The notes beneath the pieces were generated by a model that saw only the letters and a program-made list of their open reading frames with translations, did no database searches and was not told the origin of the DNA. The position numbers and the translations under genes were made by a program. DNA of 41,698 nt from UBA10205 sp035289625 (lineage in GTDB: Archaea > Iainarchaeota > Iainarchaeia > Iainarchaeales > Iainarchaeaceae), in the NCBI GenBank assembly GCA_035289625.1, contig DATDWP010000007.1, positions 1 through 41,698 of the forward strand, read 5' to 3'. How positions within the stretch are numbered: position 1 is the first letter of the stretch; each line of letters begins with the position of its first letter. Below are positions 1 to 8,200 of this stretch, piece after piece.

Positions 1-84
1 TCGAACATTTCCCCCGAAATTGAAGCGATTTTGGGAAAATCTATCAACAAATACGGGGTTACCAACATAGATTTGCGCTGGTAA
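1..84 (+). CDS. 3' end of an unidentified gene (partial)
   Basis: The first 84 bases are open in frame 1 and end with TAA at 82-84, giving a 27-residue tail ending in YGVTNIDLRW. The composition (Ile, Asn, acidic and basic residues mixed, ending in Trp) looks like a genuine protein C-terminus rather than a chance frame, and the stop lies inside a hairpin that would serve as a terminator between this gene and the converging fibre gene. The protein begins outside the window and I do not recognise the family from this tail. Confidence 0.5.
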   Translation, partial: SNISPEIEAILGKSINKYGVTNIDLRW

Positions 85-93
85 AGCGCAAAT
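71..93. terminator. Hairpin between convergent genes
   Basis: A perfect 8-bp inverted repeat (ATTTGCGC at 71-78, GCGCAAAT at 86-93) surrounds a 7-base loop that contains the stop codon of the left-edge gene. It lies 7 bases from the stop of fibre 1 on the other strand. Position and symmetry suggest a bidirectional terminator or RNA-stabilising stem; archaeal termination depends mainly on U runs, which are weak here, so the function is inferred. Confidence 0.5.
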
Positions 94-99
94 GACAAA

Positions 100-2826
100 T
101 TAGGTTAGAGCCATTAGGCTGGCAAAAGTGGCGAAGTTAAGATTAGAAATAACTTTTGCCAGCATTGTTGCATCATGGTCCTGCCACTCTTGAAGAGTAG
201 CTAATTGATTGTTGACACCGCGTTGAACAATTAAACCTTTAGCCCCTGAAACATTCGTAAAGACGTGGAGGGGCGCTTGCGGGTTTGCCGTCCCTATTCC
301 AACGTTCCCATCGCTTATGACAACAAGTCCAGGCGCTCCTGTGCTTCTGTTCACGCTTAAAATGTTTGTGTCGCCTGAGCCTGCGAATACTTGTAGGCGT
401 GCAGTAGGGCTTGAGGTGGCGATTCCTACGTTGCCGTCTTGTGAAACAAATAACCTGTTGCTCCCAGAGAATTTGACATAAAATCCGTTGTCCGAATCAG
501 TGGTTATTCCTGCTTGGGCGTCGGAGCTGACTGCCTGCATTGCAGTGCCCCCGCTAATTGTTACAAGGCCATGAAGGGTTCCAGAGCATCCTATTCCTGA
601 GGCGCAATCATGGTATGTATAAAAATTGTCTGCTCGTACCGCGCTGCTGAAATATCCATATATCGGCCTATTTGCCCCTGGCGCTCCTATAGTGTATGTT
701 GCATCTGTTGCAAATGTCAAGTGCCCTCCATCAATAACTAATCTTCCAGAGGATGGCGATGAAGTTCCAACACCAACATTTCCGTTCTTATCTACAATCA
801 ATCCGGTTACAGGCGAAGCTGTTGTATTGGAGTCTACTCTCAATACGTTTGTGTCTTTGTTGATTCCATTCACATCAAGAATTGCATCTGGGGTTGGGTC
901 TACTATGCCAACGTAGCCATCGGTATAAATTGTGGGTACTGTAGCAGCTTGATTGGTTCCTTTTAAAACAGAGAGTATGGTAGCTGTTTGTTCGTTTATG
1001 TGTCCTTTTAAAGTCAATACTGGGTTTGTTGCGCCATTTGTAAATATGCGTTGCGATCCAAATGCCTCATGGTTCTTTAAAAGGTTAATTTGAGTACTTG
1101 TAATATCTATCACACTTGCTTGGTCTGCTTGTATAGACAATGTTGTGTGAGTGTTGGGCGAGTGATAAAGCCGCCAATCTGTGTGGCCCGGATAGTCGCT
1201 TCTAAATTCAAGATAATTGTCATTTTGTGGTGATTGTGGAGATGCTATTGATATCCCGCCGCCTGCAATTTCCAATTTCGCTCCCGGCGTTGTCGTCCCA
1301 ATCCCCACGTTTCCTGAGGTTGTTCCTGCGCCTATTATTCTTGCGATTTCTCCTCCGCTTGTGTTTTTGATTATTATGTTTTGGTCGCGGGGGTTGATGT
1401 TGGTGACATTCAAATCAGTGGCGTTCAAAATTATGTTTCCCAAATAGGATGTGCCCGTGACGTTGAGATCGCCTGTAATTCTTGTGTTGCCGTTGACATC
1501 AAGTTTATTGCTAGGAGAGCTAACGCCGATTCCTACGTTGCCCTCTATTATTAACCCATTTGTCGGAGCCGCTGTGGTGTCGTAAGACGCTCCAAAACTT
1601 CCACCGCCAGAGACGCTCAACTTTGACCCTGGTGACGTTTCCCCGATGCCGACGTTGCCAGCAGTATTTATTGCCAAAGCTGGAGTGTTAAATGTGTAAC
1701 CGCCCAAAAGCGTACTTGGCGTAATTTCAAAATTTCCTTCGACTCCTCGGTCGAGAGACATAAGCCAATTCCTATTAAGTCCGCCTATATTCCTGGCCGA
1801 AGAAAGAACAAGTTGAAAAATATCACCAGTGGATGCACCCTTGATATCCAACTTTCCACTTGGCTCCGTCGTCCCTATGCCGACGTTTCCGTTTAGGTAG
1901 GTGTTGCCCGTGATGTTGGCATCTCCTACAACATGGAGTGTTTTTGTGGGTGTTGTTGTTCCGATTCCGACGTTTCCGTCAGCAGCTACTACGAAGTTGC
2001 TCCTATTCTGCAGTGCCGAACCGTTATAGAAAACTATTCCGTTTGAGTTGAAGTCGGTTGTTCCTGTTCCACCTTGCGATTTTGCAAGCGGAGTTCCAAG
2101 GGTGAGTGTTCCAATTGATGCGCGTGTTGAGTTTATGTCTGTTGCGTTCAAATCTCTTGTGAATATTCCGAGCCAGCGGTTGGTTGAGGATCCTAAACTC
2201 CATGTAACATCGAGGAATGGTGTGTAGTTACCATTGACGTCTATTGCTGTGACTGTTGCTGCGTTCAAGTCATTCAAAATTACGAGTGATTGTGTGTAGA
2301 GTACTCCGTTTTGGATGGTTATTCCTCCCTGGCCGAATCCGCCGTTCCAGGTGGTGGTGTTTGCAAAGTTCCATGCTCCGGTTACGTTGTCGTCTGCGGT
2401 TTTTCTTGCGTATTGTGAATTGAAATCCGAACCCCATTTCAAAGCGTTTAGATCGGCACCGGTTTTTGAGATTTTTGTCCAATCAATACTCGCAGTGCTA
2501 GAAATATCAGAGTTGGTTATAGTAGCGTCTAGGATTGATCCTGTTTTTACTACTCCGTGGGAGGATTCGAATTGTTTTCTCTCTGAACCGTTAAAATCTA
2601 AATCTGTTCCGTTGATGCTGAGATCAATGTAGTAGTACCCGCCGTAGTTCAAATCGAGTTGTGTGTTGCTTCCGAGCACTACGTCCACTACTCCGTCGTT
2701 TATTGCGTTGTTAAAATCAGAACCTGAATCATAAACCAAATTCCCGCTAACATTCGCATCATAAATCAAAACTCTTAGATCCCCGGTGGAGAGTGAAGAA
2801 CCACTCTGCGCAATCCGCCCGTGCAA
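100..2826 (-). CDS. Fibre 1: GNVGIGTxxP-repeat tail-fibre-like surface protein, start frameshifted
   Basis: This is a long repetitive protein of the kind seen in phage tail fibres and in surface fibres of small-genome archaea and bacteria. Residues 1-230 form a conserved head (HGRIAQSGSS near the start, later ASIGTL). About nine repeats of the type GNVGIGTTTPxxxL follow, typical of trimeric beta-helical shafts, with a PLAKSQGGTGTT segment like those before phage fibre repeats. The open frame begins at a TTG at 2824-2826 that is internal by comparison with fibre 2. The true start is ATG at 2936-2938 (MQNKP, as in fibre 2). Between them, a run of nine C puts the signal peptide one base out of frame; with eight C the product would read MQNKPLTPP, then a hydrophobic signal ending SSSVFA, then the fibre. 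The C-terminus lacks the Cys-rich cap of fibre 2. Either it is switched off by slippage or the run is misread in the assembly. Confidence 0.8.
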   Translation of the reverse strand: MHGRIAQSGSSLSTGDLRVLIYDANVSGNLVYDSGSDFNNAINDGVVDVVLGSNTQLDLNYGGYYYIDLSINGTDLDFNGSERKQFESSHGVVKTGSILDATITNSDISSTASIDWTKISKTGADLNALKWGSDFNSQYARKTADDNVTGAWNFANTTTWNGGFGQGGITIQNGVLYTQSLVILNDLNAATVTAIDVNGNYTPFLDVTWSLGSSTNRWLGIFTRDLNATDINSTRASIGTLTLGTPLAKSQGGTGTTDFNSNGIVFYNGSALQNRSNFVVAADGNVGIGTTTPTKTLHVVGDANITGNTYLNGNVGIGTTEPSGKLDIKGASTGDIFQLVLSSARNIGGLNRNWLMSLDRGVEGNFEITPSTLLGGYTFNTPALAINTAGNVGIGETSPGSKLSVSGGGSFGASYDTTAAPTNGLIIEGNVGIGVSSPSNKLDVNGNTRITGDLNVTGTSYLGNIILNATDLNVTNINPRDQNIIIKNTSGGEIARIIGAGTTSGNVGIGTTTPGAKLEIAGGGISIASPQSPQNDNYLEFRSDYPGHTDWRLYHSPNTHTTLSIQADQASVIDITSTQINLLKNHEAFGSQRIFTNGATNPVLTLKGHINEQTATILSVLKGTNQAATVPTIYTDGYVGIVDPTPDAILDVNGINKDTNVLRVDSNTTASPVTGLIVDKNGNVGVGTSSPSSGRLVIDGGHLTFATDATYTIGAPGANRPIYGYFSSAVRADNFYTYHDCASGIGCSGTLHGLVTISGGTAMQAVSSDAQAGITTDSDNGFYVKFSGSNRLFVSQDGNVGIATSSPTARLQVFAGSGDTNILSVNRSTGAPGLVVISDGNVGIGTANPQAPLHVFTNVSGAKGLIVQRGVNNQLATLQEWQDHDATMLAKVISNLNFATFASLMALT

Positions 2827-2910
2827 TGCAACTAGTTGCGCAACGGCAAAAACGCTTGAAGAGAAAAAGAGTAAAATGAGGAGAAGGGAAAGGGCTTGGA
2901 TAATGGGTAT

Positions 2911-2919
2911 GGGGGGGGG
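2911..2919 (-). repeat. Nine-C homopolymer in fibre 1 signal-peptide codons
   Basis: Nine consecutive G on the plus strand (C in the coding sense) occupy codons 7-9 of the fibre 1 reading frame that starts at 2938. In the given length the frame from that ATG continues as a different peptide and ends at a stop around 2759, while the fibre frame is one base off. Removing one C (or adding two) joins the MQNKP start to a good signal peptide and the fibre body. The corresponding place in fibre 2 has no such run. Confidence 0.85.
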
Positions 2920-2970
2920 TAAGGGGTTTATTTTGCATGGTAAATTCTCGCTTAGATAAAGGCAGAACCC

Positions 2971-2999
2971 CTTTAAAAAACTGTTGAAAACGGGGGGGG
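2971..2999 (-). promoter_or_regulatory. Fibre 1 promoter with eight-C tract
   Basis: On the minus strand a box TTTTTTAAAG (2971-2980) lies about 38 bases before the ATG at 2938, leaving a short leader of roughly 10 bases. Eleven bases upstream of the box is a run of eight C (2992-2999). Both elements recur at the same spacing before fibre 2. The TATA assignment is by position and composition only. Confidence 0.55.
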
Positions 3000-3072
3000 A
3001 GATTTTTGGTGAAAATCCACAAAATCCGGGTTATGGTAATGCGCTTCTAACTAAGAAGTTTCAATAAAATCC

Positions 3073-3135
3073 CCTGCCTTCCAATCCCCGCTTTTCTTAT
3101 CCACTCCGCCAATTTGTTTATAGTCCTTTTAGAAC
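3073..3135 (-). pseudogene. Remnant of AbiEii C-terminus
   Basis: The minus strand reads NKLAEWIRKAGIG, matching the last residues NKLAEWIRKSGIG of the intact AbiEii gene at 34612-35544. The original TAG stop has become CAG, so the frame runs on for about ten more codons, and a two-base insertion disturbs the frame just upstream. Nothing of the rest of AbiEii is present. It was carried along as the 5' flank of the duplicated fibre gene. Confidence 0.8.
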
Positions 3136-3239
3136 CTATTCCCCTAGGGTTAGGCCTTGCTTAAAATCGTTCAAATCGGGCTTGTCGTATTCAACCTGCC
3201 CCGACTGCTCTTAACGAACTAATGGGGTTTTAGTAAAAT

Positions 3240-4448
3240 TCAATACAATCCCTCTACGTCCATTGTTTGGATGTTGGATCTGATTTTAGTTTTGTCCTGT
3301 ACAAAGAGTATTTTGTTTTTTGCCTGGGTTTTGCCGAGTTTTTCTTCCACCCTTCTTATTTCTTTTTCCCCGATTTTTCCCCATTTCACTTCGAGGGCTA
3401 TTTCGGGCTTTTTGAATTTGAGCAGTAGCCCGTCTATTTCAAAGTCTTTTGCCTCTATCACTGTTTCGGTAAGGCCGTTTTTTTCGGCAAGCGCTTCCCT
3501 AGCCGAATCCTCTATTATGCGCGGCATCAGTTCGTCTATGATCCTCAATAATTCCCCGTCCGACATTTTTCTTTCGGAAAGATTGTATTTTTCGTCCGCG
3601 TAATAGTATATCCTTGCAAGGGGGGATGTTAGTTTGTATATGTATCTTTTTTTGCTAAAAACACCTATCCTTCTGATTATCCCAAATGCACAGAGATTAT
3701 TGAGGTACTGCTGTATTATGCTTGGATCGTCTTTTTTTATGAGCTTTTTTGAGAAGAGGTAGCTAGATATTTCCCCCGAGCCTACCTTCCCGGAAGCTAT
3801 TGAGCGCAATATGCCTTCATAGACTGCCGATATTTCCCTCTCCTCCTCTAAAAATATTTCACCTATCAGTGCGGGTATTGTTTTTACCGAACCTGAAATA
3901 ATTTTGGCGATTGTCTTTCTTGCCCCCTCTTTGGGTTCAAAATAATCTATTGCTATTGGCTCCCTTAGCAGTACTGCAAGTTCGAGTTTTTCTTTTTTTG
4001 AGAGATCGATTTTTTTCAAGGCGCTAAGGCAGTCCTCCAGCCTAATTAACCCTATCGGCATTTCCGTGAAAAGCCCCAGCAGGGCGGATTTTGCTGATAT
4101 TAGCTTTTTTGAAAGGAAAAGGGTGGATGAAATCAGGATTAGTTTTCCGCTCTTTTTCATAAAATGCAGGTAGTCAAAGAAGTCTTTTCCAAGCCTGTGG
4201 AATTCGTCGACAACCACCGTCTTATTGTCTTGTAGCGCCCTGCTGAAAATCTGAATGAATGACTCATAGCTAATAGAATCATTGTTTTTTGTGAGAATGC
4301 TCCCTGTGTTTTTTACAAAAAAATATTCATCGTATTTAATGAAGTTGTTTACAAGAAAAGTTTTCCCGGTCTTGCGCCTTCCATAAACCAGAACCCACTT
4401 TTTTGAGTCTGCTATTTTCCTTGTATCCATTGGCCTATCTATAATCAT
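3240..4448 (-). CDS. AAA ATPase with C-terminal PD-(D/E)xK-like nuclease domain (ATPase_2/DUF234-type)
   Basis: The protein has an N-terminal AAA domain with a P-loop GRRKTGKT (residues 23-30) and a Walker B segment VVVDEFH (about 78-84), a central winged-helix region, and a C-terminal part with EIDGLLL followed by IALEVKWG, the D...ExK pattern of a PD-(D/E)xK nuclease fold. This architecture is that of the archaeal ATPase family that is expanded in many archaea; the role is not established, and it is often suspected to be mobile or toxin-like. I chose ATG at 4446-4448 because a TATA box (TTTATAAG, 4471-4478) lies about 26 bases upstream, which makes the mRNA leaderless. An upstream in-frame ATG at 4481 would lie before the TATA box, and MDTRKIAD six codons further in is another possibility. 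It stands alone, followed by the fibre 1 promoter region. Confidence 0.85.
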   Translation of the reverse strand: MIIDRPMDTRKIADSKKWVLVYGRRKTGKTFLVNNFIKYDEYFFVKNTGSILTKNNDSISYESFIQIFSRALQDNKTVVVDEFHRLGKDFFDYLHFMKKSGKLILISSTLFLSKKLISAKSALLGLFTEMPIGLIRLEDCLSALKKIDLSKKEKLELAVLLREPIAIDYFEPKEGARKTIAKIISGSVKTIPALIGEIFLEEEREISAVYEGILRSIASGKVGSGEISSYLFSKKLIKKDDPSIIQQYLNNLCAFGIIRRIGVFSKKRYIYKLTSPLARIYYYADEKYNLSERKMSDGELLRIIDELMPRIIEDSAREALAEKNGLTETVIEAKDFEIDGLLLKFKKPEIALEVKWGKIGEKEIRRVEEKLGKTQAKNKILFVQDKTKIRSNIQTMDVEGLY

Positions 4449-4449
4449 A

Positions 4450-4478
4450 ATAAGTATAATGCTGGTGATACTTATAAA
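4450..4478 (-). promoter_or_regulatory. Inverted-repeat operator overlapping ATPase TATA box
   Basis: ATAAGTAT (4450-4457) and ATACTTAT (4468-4475) are perfect 8-bp inverted arms around a 10-base spacer. The right arm overlaps the presumed TATA box TTTATAAG of the ATPase gene and the left arm abuts its start codon. A dimeric regulator bound here would block transcription. The regulator is unknown; the ATPase's own winged helix is one candidate. Confidence 0.5.
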
Positions 4479-4622
4479 CATTTCGTTGAGGCGTACCTTC
4501 TGCCTGCTATTTTTTGATATGGCTTAATTTGTCAATTTAAACGATTTTATGCGGGGCTGAAAAAACCGGGGCGAATGTCGGCTTTTTTAGAAACTTCATT
4601 GGCTATAGGTGGTGGTTTTATT

Positions 4623-4664
4623 GTATCGCTTTTAATCAAAAGTGATACTATTTTTGTATCACTT
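4623..4664. promoter_or_regulatory. Three-armed repeat of GTATCxCTT in the gap before the ATPase
   Basis: The 293-base gap 4449-4741 holds GTATCGCTTTT (4623-4633), its near-perfect inverse AAAAGTGATAC (4638-4648) after a 4-base loop, and a third copy GTATCACTT (4656-4664) in the first orientation. It could be a multi-site operator or an RNA hairpin (11-bp stem with one G-T-type mismatch). A TATA-like TTTATATT follows at 4672-4679, but no convincing plus-strand gene starts after it, so it may be the orphan control region of a lost gene. Confidence 0.45.
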
Positions 4665-4741
4665 CAGGGGGATTTATATTGTGTTTAAGGGAGGGAACCA
4701 AAATTGTTCAAATAATGCCTCAGTGGGCTGCTAACTCTATC

Positions 4742-5248
4742 CTACCAATACCCCGTTTCAATGAGGTTTTTGACGAATTGGTAAGGTGCGGATGAGGCCA
4801 CGCTTTCAAGTAGTTGCATTGCGGTAATCGAACTCAAAAAATACCCGATGAGTACGCAGAGGATGATTATCCCAACCACTTTTTGCAAATATACGTTCCT
4901 ATAATCAAAAAAATTTGCCTTTCCGCGAAGGTCCAAAAATGCAATCCCGCCCATTTCACTTCCGGCAAGAAGGGCCCAGTGAAGTGGCACTAGTGCTGCA
5001 AGAGCGTACACTGAGTGGTCAGAAAATCCGCTTCCAAAAAATACCCCTGCAAAAAAGAGGAGCAAAAAGGAAGTGTTCCCGTAAAAAAGCGAAGAGAGTA
5101 TCAAGATTGCAATTACCACAAGCACAAGTTCTAGTTCAGGCCCTAAAAAAAAGCTGCGATCAATCGGCCCGCTAAAAACATTCACTACAAGTATTCCAAG
5201 AAGATAGAGGATTGTTCCAAGGATTACATTTCCGGTTTTTCCAAGCAT
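4742..5248 (-). CDS. Small polytopic membrane protein of unknown function
   Basis: A 168-residue protein with about four to five hydrophobic segments (roughly residues 5-27, 38-75, 80-100 and 122-145) and few charged residues. I do not recognise a family. The start ATG lies 4 bases after the stop of giant 1, and the junction AAGTGAGCACATG offers a GTGA Shine-Dalgarno overlapping the upstream stop, so it is translationally coupled to the giant protein and probably works with it, for example in its export or anchoring. That functional link is inferred only from the operon. Confidence 0.75.
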   Translation of the reverse strand: MLGKTGNVILGTILYLLGILVVNVFSGPIDRSFFLGPELELVLVVIAILILSSLFYGNTSFLLLFFAGVFFGSGFSDHSVYALAALVPLHWALLAGSEMGGIAFLDLRGKANFFDYRNVYLQKVVGIIILCVLIGYFLSSITAMQLLESVASSAPYQFVKNLIETGYW

Positions 5249-5252
5249 GTGC

Positions 5253-8200
5253 TCACTTTACAAAATACCCTTCGTTCCAGTAGAGGTTAAATGTAGAAGG
5301 ATCGGCTTTCACACACACGCTTCCGCCATTAACTTTTTGCACAAGGCTTTGCAAATTATACTCAGTCCTAACTGAGCCTAGTGCCTTGTCCCTATTGAGG
5401 CTAACAACTCCTATTCCTTTTAGCGGCGAAGTAATTGCCCTTGAACTAAGTGGATCGCTAGAGCCAATTGTTGTTGAGGAATCCTGTGTACATTTTGTTG
5501 AAATTTCAGATGAGGTTGTCTCATCAACGCGCGCCGGGGTAAATACTACCGCATTGAGCCCAAGTGTACCTGACTGCGAGTTGTTTATAAGTATCCCATC
5601 ATACTCCCCATCAAGCCCGCCCAATTTATCAGAGCAAAGCGCTGAACCCCTGTGCCTTTGTGTTACCAACACCTCACCTACATTGCTTCCAAGTCCGCTA
5701 CTAGAAACTTTCCACTGTGCTTCAAGTGGTTGCACGCTGCGTTGCCTATTTTGCACTGTTGAGAATTCAAAGAGCACTCCGGCTGCATTTGCCTGCTGTC
5801 CCTTTGCAATTGTTGCCTGTAAAAGTACTGGGTCTGAAGGCGTGTATGCAATTGCGTTCTGGCCAATTGAAAGTATTTGTGTACTCTTTGTTGCGCTATA
5901 GCTTGAATTGAATGTGAATGTTGAAGTTGGGCCAACACTATTTGTTGCGGTTGGGTTTGCTATTGCAAGTGAAGGGTCCTCAACTCCGTAGTAGTTGAAA
6001 TAGAAATTTCCGGTATTAGTCCCGCTCATCGCGCCGCTCCGGGCTCCGTTTACCGGGAAAGTGAAGAGCAAATTATTTGCATATTGTGACTGGAAGCTAG
6101 CTTTTGCATTGTCCGCATCAATTGCCTTTAGGTCGCGAATTAGTTTTAGGGAAACCTTTGCTTTCGGGTTTGCAGCAGCCCAATTATATTCAACTCTAAC
6201 TTGGTAATCTCCGGCAGCATCAATCTTATCCTGCGCAAATTCGAGTGGTGTTGCGGCAATTGATTTGTACGTGGTGTGGTCATTGAACTTTTGTGCAAAA
6301 TCAGCGCTATAGCTATCTTTTATGAGGAACATGTTGGTGTCAATGTTTGCTTTGTGGAATTCAAAGAAATTATTATATCCTGCCTGCTTTCCGATCGTCC
6401 ACTCCGAATTTCTCATCACCAATTCTTCCACAAATTGTGCCGAGCTATTGAGGTTTCTTGCAGTGAGCTTCCATTTGCCTTTTGCTAGTTCTTGCATGAA
6501 CTCTTTTGAAACGCTCTGGCCAGATTGCAGGGTAAAAGATGCGCAGCTGTTTGGCAGGCATTTATTCATCTGGTCGACAATCTGCTTTTGGAATTGGATA
6601 AAACCAATTGCCGGTATTGCATAGTCCTTCTGGTTGCCAAGATCAACACCGCTAATGTCTGATGGCCTATTCACTGACTTGGGGTCTTTGATCTTTGTGG
6701 CGTCCCAGCCGTTGATCTCATAAACAAGTTGCAGGCCTTTGAGGCGTGGCTCGCTATCTATCTTGCTGTTTATTTGTTCCATGATCTCAATTGTCTTGTT
6801 GATTATGAAAATATTGTTCCTTATATTTGCCTCGCTAGTTTCCGGCATCGGGCTCTTGCCTTTCAAATCATTTTCAAGGCTGCTTGATACTTGTATAAAT
6901 TTGAGTTTTGAATTCTCTTCAAATAAATCCACTACTCCGTTTCCTGACATGAAATACCCCGCATTTGAGCTCTGTTTTAGGACGTAGCGGAAGAGTTCTT
7001 GTGAATTCTTGCTACTCTCCTCGGAGCACTTGAACGGGTCATCTGTTACTGAACAATTGCCTATTTTTGCCGCATCATTTATCGATCCTGTAACTTTCTT
7101 TATTTCCGCGGCTTTTTGTGCAAGTGCAATTGAACTCTGTGTTGCATCGCAAAACCACGGGGCAGCGCTTGTGTTCTTTAATTCCCTTGCAATTGTTCCG
7201 CTTGGCATTAGTACATCGCACGCATTCTTTGCAACTCCTTTTCCATCGCTTGGGGTTCTCCAATCATAACTAATTTGGTGTAACCCGAATTTCTTGTACG
7301 CTTCTGGGCCAGATTCGCCGGCGGTGCATGCAAATGTCCCTGTATTGCCGCTTCCACCGGGTATTGGTGTTTTTCCGCCGGGCCTTGTGGGGTCGGCTTT
7401 TACTATAAATGAGACATTGAATCTTCGTATCTCGGTTCCTGCAGGAGACACTCTTGTAACTTTACTTGTCATTGATTCATTGAATTGTGTTTTTGCGCCC
7501 GTCCAATTAGTTGCATCAAAGCTAATTGTTGCTTCGTGGCCGTCATGTGAAATTGTCATGCGCAACCCGTTCTTTTCAAATACTGCCGGGTTAAATGGGG
7601 CTGAAATAGAATCGGCGCTTCCGCAGCCGTTCTTTTCATCAATTTTGAATAATCTGCCATTCTCAGATGTTGAATACCTATCAAGCGGTAGTTCTCCAAT
7701 TTTTGCAAAATTTAGTGCATCATCATTTATGCACTGGGATGGCTTTACTGAAGGGTTCCCATATGTTGTAAACCTATTTGAAATCTGCTCTGCAAATTCA
7801 ACCAAAGGCCAATAATCCTGCACAGTTACCGGGAAGTGGGTTGTCCTAACACCTCCGCTGGGGGAGGAGAAGAGCACTACAAGATTGGTCCTGCCTTCTG
7901 CTGCGAAAAACCCTGACGTTAAAAAGTACCTTAAATTCCCGACATCTGCAAATTTATTTTGCTCGAAAAATTTTGCCGCAGGAGCCTTGTTTTGGTATTC
8001 TTTGAGGGCCTTCACTATTTCAAATGTCAAAACTTGCCTAACTTTCCCATTTGCCTGCGGGGTTATCTGCTCATCCAAAAATGTCCAGCTCTCAATCATT
8101 TCCTTAAATCCGGATGCCGTATTTGTAGGGGTTGCTATTGAGGTCCCTGAAAAATTTATTGTGTTATTGCTAGCTTCCAAAAACACTCCCTGGTCATAGC

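Larger units (their letters stand above)
2827..3135 (-). repeat. Duplicated upstream block, copy 1
   Basis: From the fibre 1 start back to about 3135 the sequence matches, with scattered substitutions, the block 34376-34672 upstream of fibre 2. It includes the signal-peptide codons (the most diverged part), an identical stretch around AAATTCTCGCTTAGATAAAG, the TATA box, an eight-C tract, and the tail of an AbiEii gene. Similarity stops abruptly near 3135/34672, which marks one edge of the duplication that made the two fibre loci. Confidence 0.85.

Noticed and set aside
2759..3022. An 87-codon gene starting upstream of fibre 1 on the minus strand
   Set aside because: It is the out-of-frame reading of the fibre 1 leader caused by the nine-C run, extended upstream into promoter sequence; its text is frame-shifted signal peptide.
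3149..3156. CCCTAGGG palindrome in the gap before fibre 1
   Set aside because: Eight bases is too short to mean anything alone and it is not repeated near another promoter.
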